Source: Mya arenaria
Taxonomy: Eukaryota; Mollusca; Bivalvia; Myida; Myidae
Direction: 5' to 3'
Length of the DNA: 64,000 nt
Assembly: GCF_026914265.1 (NCBI RefSeq)
Contig: NC_069129.1
Location: 16,918,945 to 16,982,944, forward strand
The notes beneath the pieces were generated by a model. That model did no database searches, was not told the DNA's origin, and worked only from the letters and a program-made list of their open reading frames with translations. The translations under genes and the position numbers were made by a program. Shown piece by piece: positions 1-10,755 of this stretch (positions within the stretch are counted from its first letter, which is position 1; each line of letters opens with the position of its first letter).

Positions 1-904
1 ATATTTGCCAGTCACTTTATAGTTACTTATCTCCACAAGAGGGGCAAAGGAATGCATCATCCCATTTAATGGCTTTAACATGTGTACAAAATGATAAATT
101 CACCCATCATGAACCCTGGTATCACTGGCCCAACTCTGAATGAGCCTCATATGACCTGCATAGGCTGCAATATGTTTAATTTTATGAATACTGAGAGCCC
201 AAATTTAATTTAATATAGTTACCTGTAGCTAAATTTCATACATTTTAAAATAAGCAATACCTGGTATACCATATTTTGATGCGCTTTTAATGTTGTGCAC
301 TATACTTAGAACACTATATAAATATGGAACACCTGTGATAAAAAGCCTTTTTCCGATTCAAATCAGTTTATTTACAATTTAATCAATAAAGACGCTAGCC
401 TTAGATACAAGTTCAAAAGAACATGATACTCTGGTAAGTATTTCAAATGCTGCTTTCATTCAAAGTTTTTATGTTCAAGTGTCAATACATGGCACGCGGG
501 GGGAATAAAGTTCATGGTTGCCACAATCACAGCATACTGGTATAGTCTGCACTTTTTTAATTAAATCGTCAAATTTAACTTACAAAAATGACAAAAAACA
601 ACCTGGATTTAAAATAAATTATTAATTTACTAAAACAAATCATGTAGCAATAATTTTAAAAGGATACATAAAAATAACTAACTAACTAAAACTGTTCCAT
701 ATCTAGGTACTCTGAGAACAAAAATGGCAGTTCTTGACTGTAAGGTTCCTAAAGTACTTTTCATGCAGATTGGTAGTATCTTGAAAAATACCATTTATAT
801 CAACCAATTGGTCTTGAATTCTTGTATGCTGATGGAAAATTTTGTAGTTGTGGTGCAAGTCTAACTAAAAATATTTTTCCAAAAGGGAAGATATGTATGA
901 TTTT
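1..904. other. non-coding, AT-rich stretch
   Basis: I see no gene, exon with convincing coding character or clear repeat here. The sequence is AT-rich with short homopolymers and frequent stops in all frames. Confidence 0.5.
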
Positions 905-910
905 TTGATG

Positions 911-985
911 TACAGTCGAACCCCATTGGCTGAAACCCGCTTAGCTCGATTTCCTCGTTGGCTCGAGCTGAAGGTAATGGACTGA
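911..985 (+). repeat. transposon-end-like fragment (TA + CAGTCGAACC)
   Basis: A TA dinucleotide is followed by CAGTCGAACCCC and then by internally repetitive TTGGCTCGA-like words (TTGGCTGAA, TTAGCTCGA, TTGGCTCGA). A TA target followed by CAGT is typical of Tc1/mariner/pogo terminal inverted repeats, and wording of this kind is common in such ends. No transposase and no matching opposite end were found, so this is probably a solo end or relic. Confidence 0.35.
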
Positions 986-1654
986 TTTCCTAACAGTAGG
1001 GCATAGGTTTTAGGCTCAGGTTGAAATGTTAAATCTGGTAAACAAAAACAACATGATTTTAAAAAAGTATTTTACATGTGAAATCATTCTAAATGAAGGG
1101 TTAAATTTGGCATTAATTAAAAATGGCTTATTGGTGTTGTTTCAAGAAAAACTTATGTTTTTTTAACACTAGCATTTCCATTCTTTTTCAAATGAAGTTT
1201 CCTGACAGCTCTACTGGTTGGAGAGCAGTAGCCTGCGGAAAGCAGTAGCCGGCAATCGCTTTTTATTGATGTGTTTTTAAATCTCTTAAATAAGGTGGGA
1301 ATGGTAAAAAAGAACCATATCCAAGCAACACCATTTGCATCGAATCCAACACAAAGCGTACGTTTAAACATTTTATTTACAAAAAGTATTGGAAATGTCA
1401 AAAAGTTTGCCAACTTTCTCGTGGGGGATGCTCACGTGAATGTTACTGCGCATGCGCAATTGAATAAGTTTGCATATCTAATTATAGCACTAGCATTTAC
1501 CGACAGTCAAGTGTTGGTTATAAACGATTATTCGTCGATGAATCACAGCAAAATGAATTTTTAAAAAAAGCCTGTTGAAAGGATATTTTCATATTGCCCG
1601 TCAATTGCTTTCAAACAATATTGAGACATATTCAAATTTTATGTATCCATGGTG
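986..1654. other. non-coding stretch
   Basis: Short open frames occur on both strands around 1150-1560, but they overlap each other antiparallel and have no recognisable protein motif. I see no supported gene. Confidence 0.45.
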
Positions 1655-1850
1655 TGCAGTGCTCCAGCCAGGATTTGAAAAGGGCAGGGTGGAGTTTTGA
1701 AAAGGGCAAGCTACATGAGTCGTGTAGGGGCGATTGGGGGTGGTCGTGGGAGGGGTCCACCCCTGTCACAAGGTGTTTTTTGTGCGTGTTATTATTTTAT
1801 TTATTTATTTTTTTTTTTTTTTTGGGGGGGGGGGGGGTCTCCCCCTAGAA
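1655..1850 (+). repeat. probable dispersed repeat ending in a T-tract/G-tract
   Basis: A purine-rich, G-rich segment (CCAGCCAGGATTTGAAAAGG onward) leads into a run of about 19 T followed by about 14 G at roughly 1807-1838. The composition is quite unlike the flanks. It reads like a fragment of an interspersed repeat with an unstable homopolymer tract. Homopolymer lengths in assemblies are unreliable. Confidence 0.3.
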
Positions 1851-2325
1851 TTTGTTTTGTTTACATACTCAATTTAAATCATTTTCCATGATTTTCAGAC
1901 TTAGAGCTAAGGGAAGTAACCGATACTTTAAGTTTTAACAGTACTTTCATTTAGTTTTTCTTTGCGTTCAAATCGCTTTATGATGGCGGACGGCCGGGGG
2001 GGGACATCGATCCAAAAATATTAGATTACCCTGGATATCGGTCGTCCAGGTGCTGGAAAAGTGCAAATTATTCCCGCGAAATGGTTAGGGTCATTCAAGC
2101 CCAGATTCTTATAAAACTAGGCTTGATCGACCCCAGCTGTGCTCACATATTGAAATGAACGTCAAGATCAGTCGATGTAACAACTGTTTGAAGAATGGAA
2201 ATGTTTACCGTCCTACTCCGAAAATACGTTTCCAAGTACTCGTTATTTTTTATAGCTAATGTCATCCAAAACCAATGTGTTATGTCTCATTTTTTTCAAT
2301 TTATTTTTAAAAACCGGTTTAATAA

Positions 2326-2648
2326 TGCACCAGTCAGTTGTCAATTGTAACCAACCCCCCCCCCCCCCCCCCCCCGTCCGGGGAATAGTGGGGACTTTGA
2401 CTTTCGGTCCAGCCAAGCCGGGCCAAAGTGCTCTAGCTGTGGGAAGGAACTGCTCGTGAAACCCCCGCCAAATGCCCCTGAACCCACAGGAATCTTATGT
2501 TAGGCCCATTCCCGGGAAGACAAAACCACTGCATTCAATCAGCACTGTGGAGCCACCTAGAAGGTAAAAATACAGCCCATTTCCCTGGCTTTCCCTGGTA
2601 TACCCCCGGAACAGGGGGGGGGGGCTGTGGTTAAAATTGACTGGTGCA
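2326..2648. mobile_element. PIF/Harbinger-type MITE with TAA target duplication
   Basis: The 323-bp segment starts with TGCACCAGTCA and ends with its exact inverse, TGACTGGTGCA. It is flanked on both sides by TAA (2323-2325 and 2649-2651). A 3-bp TWA target duplication is the PIF/Harbinger hallmark. The inverted repeats continue imperfectly through AATTGTAACC-like sequence into a C-run near the left end and a G-run near the right end. There is no coding capacity, so mobilisation would have needed a Harbinger transposase supplied in trans. A degraded Harbinger element lies less than 1 kb away, but whether the ends match that family is not shown. Confidence 0.75.
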
Positions 2649-2651
2649 TAA

Positions 2652-3262
2652 GTCATTGACAAATTTGTTCAAATGACAAAACATATGTATCATACAGGAT
2701 AAGACATGGTTGAAAAATGCCTTTGGTAATTATTATGTGCACTGGGGCAATTATCAACCAAAAGCCATGGTCAACCATGTATTATCTTTATAATTTACAT
2801 AATAATGTAATAGTTATAAATATATAATATTTTTATAATATTTATTTGTCATCTTAAGTAAACCTCACCATGAAGTGTTCCCTTACTTCATAAACCTTGG
2901 AATATTTTTTTTAATAATATTTAGAATTATTCAATATGCCAGAAATAATACCTGTTTTCTGACTGAAGCATAAGAAATGAAATACACATGAAAACAAAGG
3001 TCCTTATTGATATATACATCAGAAAATGATGCTTTTGTGATACTGTCTGATTACAGCTGATTAATCGGATAATGGATCGATCAGGTTTCCGATTAAGCGA
3101 TTATGAAAATCCAAGGTGATTGCCCATCACTACTACATAGATAAGATTGATTTTGTTACAGTAATAAGAATATGTATTAAAGGTTCTTTATTGGATATAT
3201 TACTTATGAATCAGAGACATCCATCCTTGCCAAGTTGCATTATTATGTCTTATTATATGCAG
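2652..3262. other. non-coding stretch left of the Harbinger transposase remnant
   Basis: AT-rich sequence. I looked here for the upstream Harbinger transposase exons (the part with the first catalytic acidic residues) and found none, which suggests a 5' truncation of that gene. Confidence 0.4.
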
Positions 3263-4098
3263 GTACGCCCTGAAACCATTCCTCATGACCCCTTTTATTA
3301 GGGTTGACAGTGAAGCAAAGGAAAGATATCAACAGGCACACACTCGGACAAGGGCCTGCATCGAGAGAGCATTTGGCAGGCTTAAGAGGAGATTTCATGT
3401 TTTACATTCAGAGGTACTACTTGTGTATATATGAATAATGGTTGTATATTAATTAATGTTATTTATTAGTGTTTAAACTACATGTTGTGTGCCTTACTGT
3501 TGCCTTAATTTAATTTCCGCTTAATGTATTGTGCTAGTATTTAAATCATGAACATATTTTATCTTGTAACTTTTAATGTATCTGGTTATTTTTATAAAAA
3601 TAATGAAGCCTATAATCTTATTGCAACCTATGCATTTATACTATAACATGTGATATTATGATCTTGAATCTTTCTTGGTCTTTTGTTTGTATGTTATTGG
3701 ATAATCTATTATGTCGGAAATAGCTAGTGTTATTTATGATTATCATAACCGATTTTAAATAAGATTAATTTATCTTATCGTATCGTTTCTTAATAGTTAT
3801 AGTATTAGTACACGCACTTAAACAAACACCAAACCGATCATGCATGTACGCGCACACGTTCAAATATTCACCTTTTTCAATTAAATTATATAATTTTACA
3901 GATACGCCTCAGACCAGAAAAGGCATGCAAGGTAGCTGTGGCATGTGTAATCCTACATAATATTGCAGTGGACATGAACATGCCTATGGACGACGATGAG
4001 TTCATTCAGCCACAGAATGGGAATGATGGAGTACACCAAGATGGTGGTACTGGCGTTGCCACTAGAGACTTCATTGTGGAAAACTTCTTCTCTGTGTA
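3263..4098 (+). pseudogene. PIF/Harbinger (HARBI1-like) transposase, last two exons only
   Basis: Two exons joined in phase encode the C-terminal part of a DDE_Tnp_4 (HARBI1-like) nuclease. Exon 3263-3413 follows an acceptor ATGCAG and reads YALKPFLMTPF, then RTRACIERAFGRLKRRFHVL. The second piece is the conserved helix around the last catalytic acidic residue (the E of ERAFGRLK). Exon 3902-4098 follows TTTTACAG and reads IRLRPEKACKVAVACVILHN, then ends in FFSV and a stop. The intron is 488 bp with GT-AG ends. Upstream exons carrying the other catalytic residues are absent from the window, so this is a plain DNA-transposon remnant that cannot make a full transposase. It converges on the Myb/SANT gene at 4606-6395, the usual two-gene content of Harbinger elements. 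Confidence 0.8.
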
Positions 4099-4146
4099 GT
4101 ATCGATATGGACTTATATATATATACCACTGCTATCATAAATGCTC

Positions 4147-4290
4147 GTTCATCATCACCACTGCTCGTTATTCATCACCACTGCTCATTCTTCATCACCA
4201 TTGTTAGTTCATCATCACCACTGTTAGTTCATCATCACAACTGTTAGTTAATCATCACCACTGTTAGTTTATCATCATCGCTGTTAGATT
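4147..4290 (+). repeat. ~20-bp minisatellite (CATCATCACCACTGTTAGTT)
   Basis: About seven diverged tandem copies of a 20-21 bp unit, CATCATCACCACTGTTAGTT, with the earlier copies reading ...CTGCTCGTT. It lies in the space between the convergent Harbinger genes, downstream of the transposase stop. Confidence 0.75.
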
Positions 4291-4605
4291 TATCAACATC
4301 TTCATACACCTCTTGAAGTAAAAAATAATAATTCTTACATTGTTTGCTCTTCATTCATAATTGTTTGTGTATTGTGTAAAGGCACTTATTAATGAAAAAC
4401 AACACCTGTTGGATACACGGATTTTTTACGTGCTCACTTTATTTTGGCAAGTAAGGTAAATCGCTCAGAATGGCCCAAATATTGCAGACAGACGATTCAC
4501 ACTGAATTAAAAACATCATGTAGGTAACTTTACAAGCTCGTACATAAATTGCAAACAGTCAAATAATAAATAAACGCCATGAAAACCAGGATGAAATAAA
4601 CCATA

Positions 4606-6395
4606 TCACATGTTCATGTTTAACTCTCGAAGAAGGTTGTCCGGATGAATCCGTCTATTTCCTCTGTATCCAGTTTTTTTTTCATATTTTTCCATCACTC
4701 TCAGCTTCACCCGATTGATTTCCTTCTGTAAAACAAAACAAAACATAAACAACTTTGCCGATTTGGTAATACAATCTTTATTATTTGGCATAAACAATTC
4801 ATTTAACATATAATTGTTGTGGTTGAAACCCCTTTTGCATTGAACTACATGTACATTTATACTTTTTGTAACATCCTCCGTACCCTTAGTCTTTTTCATA
4901 CCTCTTGCTGTGCCAATTACACCTGATTTTAAAAGTATATAATTTGCCAATCAATGAGTTCCTCTGCTTTGGTCTTCCTTCTCTTGACACTATTAACAAT
5001 AAGGATTATGATAATAAGGATCATAATAATATGATGTTATAACAGTGAACTGAAACTATTGTTAATTGTGACAAAAATTATCAAATAACGTGTGGATTCA
5101 AACTGTTAATGTTGAAGTTTACTCAATTTGTGTATATTTCATATATCGTATTTTTACAATGCAGTTGTTTGAATACATGGCAAATACTTACACACGTTCC
5201 TGTTTGTGTTCTTGGTAACTGCTCTTTGATGGTCCTGCAGTAGGCTGTGCCGCCATCATGATCTTGGATGGCGGGGGTAACTTTGATGACCTAAGGCTTT
5301 CACTCTCCGCATCTTCTTCATCTGTTAAATTTGGTATAAACGAGACCATTTTCGAAACAAAATAAATGTTGTAACAATTAAGATAAGGAAGGCAACTGTG
5401 TCAACTAGAATTATAGTCAGAGTCGATTTTTTTTCGGACGTTTTAACTTAGACGAAGTATTTGAAGGTGAAGGATGTGAACAACGATGCACCTCTAATTT
5501 ACATTGGATTAACGACTTTATAGCAAAATCACCGTTTGGAAATAGATTAAGGTAAGAAATCAATATCGTTTTATGCCTTCTATATATGTATGATCTTAGC
5601 CTGTTACCCGCCTTCTTCAATTATAATCAATATTTTCCGTTGAAGGATTTTGTTACTAAAAATAGAAACACAATAACATATGTATATACGAGGCTATGAT
5701 TTGTTTATTTTAACTAAGAGATTCCCTTTCATGTATCAGACGACATTATGTTTTATATATCAAATTATCATGTTTATCACGAAATTACCTGGCTCATCAG
5801 AGTCCATTCCACCTACAACTCCATTGAAACTGGCATCAGCATGTATATATACAATTCTATTGGCTTGATCTGTAGCCTTCTTTAGCGTGTCAGTACCCCG
5901 CCCACTCTCTCTCCGCTGGAGCCTTTCACTGTTACAACACAAATTAAAGTATCAATAAAGAGTTTGAATAAACAAATTTAGTGTTCCTGGCCAAATTTTA
6001 AGCTTTACTCTGAATCAAAAATAACGTTTTCATTTAAACATGTATATTAAGTTGTTTTATGAATAAAAAATGCATTTAATTCAGTACATCTGTCATGCTG
6101 AATATATTTCAAAATATTAACAATAACACTTTTTAAATATAATATCAGACTACCTTGTTATCTCAGCCTTGGCATTTTTTCGCATGTTCTGCCATTTAAC
6201 ACTGATTTCATCGCCAGTCCGAACAGCACACCCCAGGGCAGAACATTTGACACCTATTTCTTCCCATTTTCTTTTCTTTTTCTCATTAGAAATTTTATCA
6301 GTAAATTTGTTAGTCAGCATTTCCCTTGTATCGAAGTCTCCCATACATTCCTCTATAATCAAAGTTTCATACATGCCATATTTTCTGGAGACCAT
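4606..6395 (-). CDS. Harbinger-associated Myb/SANT-like DNA-binding protein, four exons
   Basis: Four minus-strand exons join in phase: 6395-6154, 5928-5789, 5321-5194 and 4725-4606. All introns are GT-AG and the total is 209 aa. The first exon carries a Myb/SANT-like (NAIF1/Harbinger ORF2-type) domain: KFTDKISNEKKKRKWEEIG, then GDEISVKWQNMRKNAKAEI. The middle exons are low-complexity and acidic/serine-rich, and the last is basic (RVMEKYEKKTGYRGNRR). In Harbinger elements this protein binds the element ends and carries the transposase to the nucleus. The extreme N-terminus is doubtful: family members start with a conserved tryptophan/phenylalanine stretch, whereas here the reading begins MVSRKYGMYET inside a repeat that recurs inverted near 7.6 kb. 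The true start is therefore probably lost or replaced. The donor of exon 3 (GTGTAA) was chosen to keep phase. Confidence 0.7.
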
Positions 6396-6610
6396 TCAGG
6401 GGGATTTGTTCAAAAGTCTGAAAATTCAGGGGGATTTTGGTAGTATTCAGGGGGATTTTTGAGCAGATCTAATTCAGCAAAATTTCAAAGTATTTTAAGA
6501 CGCAAGTACGAAAAAAAACAAATTGCCATAATTTTGAAAGGCTCCTGAGGGGATTATGTCCAGAATTTAAGGGGATTTTGGTCACATACCAGGGGATTTT
6601 CATCATCGCC
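6360..6610 (+). repeat. CAGGGGGATTTT-word array, arm of an inverted repeat
   Basis: The word CAGGGGGATTT recurs at irregular short spacing (about 6396, 6428, 6450, then weaker AGGGGATT copies to about 6600), next to TTTCATACATGCCATAT. The same combination occurs on the opposite strand at about 7530-7645, so the two form a widely spaced inverted pair. No coding role was recognised. Confidence 0.45.
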
Positions 6611-7529
6611 ATGTAGCATTACGGGCATGACACACATGCCAATTCACCTTGTTTACCCCTTTTTCCAGCACTTCATCTGTATTTTTATGAGACACAACCA
6701 TATTGCATAATAAAATCACTCACTTGCAAAATAGAATACTTCACAGAAAAATATGTTTCAGAGACAATTTAATGGGCTTACCTTCCTCTAAAATTGGATA
6801 CAAAATCTGCTGCCTATGATCATAAATGATGACTTTCAGACTAATAGAGAGAATGGAATGAATTATCAATATTTTTCATTTCAATTCCCAAACAGTCAGA
6901 TTTGTTTGCTTCTGATAAAAAGCAAATGCATAATTTATTGTTTAAGTTCATAAACATATCTTCTTTTGGCATTGATCAAAAAATAAAAACATCACCACCA
7001 TAATAAATAAATAAAAGTCATTTCATCCGAATTGTCTACTTTCAGTTTCTCTTCTGGAAGTTCTGTTATTTTCCGATATTTGCGATGAAGGTCAATGTCA
7101 TGTATGTAAACATATTAGTGAGGCATAAGAAAGAACAGCATTGTCTATTAGTTATTTTAATCCTTTTCTTTAATGAATAATTTACTGTCACATTTTAATT
7201 ATCAATCCTTTTGATGACAATGACACATGTTATGAAGAACGCTTTAATTTGTTACATCCTCTCTGATTGGATAAAAATTATAGTTTTAACCAATGAAAAT
7301 CGTCCTTTTATCTGACCAGTCTAATTGACATTTCTTACGCAAATTCTGTCAGTTTCAATCAAAACAATACATGAAATGTGCCCTGCTGATTTATTAAGTG
7401 TCACCCAATAGGTGTTGTTAATACACACCATCAGTTGATAATCCAATTAAGCTTCAAGACAGGAAGGGCATTATAACTGTAAACAGGCATATATAATTAA
7501 ACCCTGTGATAAATTTGCGTAATTTTAAA
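6611..7529. other. non-coding spacer between inverted repeat arms
   Basis: AT-rich, no supported gene. It is bounded by the two inverted GGGGGATTTT-word arrays, so it could be the interior of a non-autonomous element, but no target duplication was found. Confidence 0.35.
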
Positions 7530-7645
7530 CACTTTAATTCCGGGGGATTTTCATCCCCCTCCGGGAGACCGGGGGATGGGTCGAAATTCCGGGGGATTTT
7601 ATCCCCCTCCGGGGGATATGGCATGTATGAAGTTTCACTAGCTGT
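7530..7645 (-). repeat. second arm of the GGGGGATTTT inverted repeat
   Basis: Contains CCGGGGGATTTTCATCCCCC and CCGGGGGATTTTATCCCCC followed by GATATGGCATGTATGAAGTTT, which is the inverse of the block at 6365-6395. Each CCGGGGGATT...ATCCCCCTCCGG stretch is itself locally palindromic. Confidence 0.5.
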
Positions 7646-7699
7646 GAAATTAGGTTTTTTTCTCCTTTTTTGTTTTTCAGTATCATAAGCAGAAGACTT

Positions 7700-10296
7700 T
7701 ATGATGTCGGCCATCTTGGATGCTGAATGATGGTGACAGATGAATTATGGGACAGGAAGTTGGATTTAATTGACTGTTAAGCATTTAATGCTAGCGTTAC
7801 TAAACGGCAGCGTTAAATAGCTATGAGCAACAATAATTAAACTGACCGTTAAGTAACAGTCAGTTATGGATTTAACGGATGGTTAAGGTAACGTACTGTT
7901 AAATTTGACGTCACATGGTTATTAATTAATAGCGTTCTTACTTGAACTTTTTATGATGTTTTATTATTGTAACAACAACAAAACAACAATAACAAATGCA
8001 TTGGTGAAATTAATCTGAACAGCATAAAGCATGACGTTAGAGGGGGTGTAGCTAATGGACGTAAAATTTTGATTACGCCCCTCCCTCAGAACTGAACTTT
8101 TATTTGGTTTAAAATGTTGGCAGGAAAGTTCTGGGGTTAACACTTTCTGGTGCATTTTGGGCGTATTTCATTTCCTGTTTTCTTTTTTCTCCTATATTGA
8201 AATAAAAACTAAACAAGGACGATTTTAGGGGGTGGGGGAGGGAGGGGGTGCCGGCTGCGCTGGATTTGCTTGTGTATATAAAAAATTTATATCATTTTAA
8301 TGATTCAAATTAAGAATAGATATATCCGTAAAAATGTTTAATATAACAAATCATAATGACAACTATATTCCATGGTAACTATATTCATGTATAAACGTAG
8401 CATTATGTTAACATTTTACACAAACTCAATGTTCCCGGTGTCTGACCCTATAGAAAGTGGACGAGTCTCTTTAAACTCGGGGATTGTCAAAGTTTATTTT
8501 ACTTATCACAAAACAGTTTGCGGCTATCATTGAAAACTGGGTACTTGATGTGTTTTCTATCTATTTAGTATTTTAACGCGATGAAAAATTAAATAAGAGA
8601 CGTGTATAATTTCTTCAACGGAATCTACTAAAAGATGAAAAGATTCGAAATTCAAAGTGTTTATTTTTCAAAGAGGGTGTACAAAAACATTAAAGGAAAA
8701 CTCTGCCAATGAAAATAAGCTTTATTGCCTTTCGTTATTGCTTTTCGAGTGCAGTGTATATTCCTATACATGCTTTTGAATATTTGTTATCTGTTATCGT
8801 TAATTCAAACTCTTTCCGAAGAAGATATTGTAGATATTTGGCCATAGTTTATATGGATCATTCACAATTTTAATTTTATGAACTTTAGAAAATTGGTATT
8901 TTGTTTGAACATGTGCAACCGGTAAAGAAAGTTATTCAAATTTACATTTTTTACCCTTTTGTCTCAGAATCAGCTCATTTTGGCATCATGAGTGCCTTCA
9001 ATTCAGTCATATAATATAACTCGACACAAGAGGACAGAATTCAATCGATTGGTAAACTGCCAAAAAAATCATTTTTCTTAAAGCGTTAGTAACGCTTCCA
9101 CCCATAAAACAGTAATTTTCAAACCTGAAAACTGCGATCTGTTCTTTTGTCGGCTGTCTTATATCACTGGTTTCCAGACATTAATGCACGATTTGGCTCA
9201 TTCTGAGTAAACAAATACAAAAAAGTTGTCGAAACAATCGATCTGTGAGATCGCAGCTTTAACAGGCTTGTACTACGAATTTTATATTAATTATAATTTT
9301 GTTTTATGCCATTCTTTATGTACGTGTATACGTTTATGACTAACTCAGATGTACATGTTGATAAGCTGTATATGCATAAGTCTAAATAAAACGTATGCTA
9401 TATTACAAAATCTAAAACAACAACAACGTTGATGCGCTTTTTAAGGTTAAACATCAAATGAAAAGCGAATACAGACTTTTTTCTTCTATCACGCTATGAT
9501 GTATATATCTGTAAATAATTACTTTCAGGAATTCGTTTGCTTGTTCCATTTTACTTTCTTAGAACTGTGCACATGTTGAGATTGTGTGCAGGTGTTGAGG
9601 TTTTGATGTCATAGGTAAACGTAATGATTAACAGATGTGGTTATAGGGGACTTTCTGAATACATGTATCTTAATTATTTTTTCGCGTTTACATATGCAAA
9701 TGACAACTTATAATTACATAGTTTACTCAATCATTATTAATTCACGAAATACGTCCGCTATATTTAACATTTTTATAAAACCGCTGTAAAAAATACTCTT
9801 TGGTTACCCGGCCGGGTCTCTTTCGAAACCATTTTTGCTTTAAAAAGAGCATTTCATGTAAGTGTGAATGTTAAAAGTGAAGCTTGATTAGTTTCATTAT
9901 CGTTACGTTTTCTTCTTTTTAATTTACTGTCTATAAAGAGAACGTAGACCTAATGACATAAGCTTGTTTAATAGCAATATAAGTTCAGATTATGTAACAC
10001 AGATGGGACATTTCTAACTAAATTATGTTTTAGTATTCGTATATTGTTGGTTTTATTAGTGTTTGGCGCGAATATATCTTTACTAACCAGTGCGCATGGG
10101 CGGACCGCCAAATATCCCTATTAACGAAAATCAATTTATGACTTAATGGGACTTAAGCGGTAGTATGTGTTAGATACCTTCAATATGTAAAAATAAGATG
10201 ACGTGAATTAAATAATAATGTTTAAGAATGGGCGGAGTTAACGTAGTGAACAAGTCCATCTTAATCATTAAGATTTTAATTCAGGGCATCGTAATG
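7700..10296. other. intergenic stretch upstream of RBIS
   Basis: No supported gene in about 2.6 kb. A G-rich tract lies at 8227-8250. The segment at about 9085-9260 (GAAAACTGCGATCTGTTC to GAGATCGCAGCTTTAA) has inverted end words GCGATCTGTT/AGATCGCAGC and may be a short interspersed repeat, but this is weak. Confidence 0.4.
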
Positions 10297-10490
10297 ACTT
10301 AGAATACAACCTCATTGGCGTACACAATGTTATCGCAAACTCCCACGCAATGATTGTGTATCGGATGAGTGGCCGTGGGCGGACCTTGAACACCCGGGAA
10401 ACTTGAAATTTTAAATGATTAAGCCTTGTACTTAACGAATGCCTATCTCATGCAAGTTAATTGGTTGTAATTGTAGGTTTTATTCTAAAC
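10297..10490 (+). repeat. ~190-bp dispersed repeat, copy A
   Basis: Aligns along its length with 12474-12649. Shared words include AGAATACAACCTCATTGGC, GGCGGACCTT, ACTTAA.GAATG and TGTAGGTT.TAATTCTAA. By eye identity is around 70%. Copy A lies just upstream of the RBIS first coding exon and copy B in RBIS intron 2, both in the same orientation. It has no coding capacity, so a SINE- or MITE-like origin is inferred. Confidence 0.65.
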
Positions 10491-10755
10491 GTAAATCAAA
10501 CCTGTCCGGTGATCCCATATAACGGAGACATGCGGCCACTAACCTATTTTGTTGAAAATAATTGGGTTTCAACAGATTTACCGGATTCACCACCGCCTGT
10601 TTATTTGACCTTATTTGGGTTGTGTTTGTGTGGAAGGTCAACCTATTCGATCAGATTCTTTATAAACGGTCAGCTGTAAATGGTTTAAACAACTTTTCTA
10701 TTTCCAGATCCCTTTTAACTGAACACCACTCCCGCCCCCGCTGCCGTCGAGTAAC

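Noticed and set aside
1594-1891. Two overlapping open frames with poly-F/poly-G stretches
   Set aside because: They run through a T-tract and a G-tract of a repeat. Low complexity, no domain.
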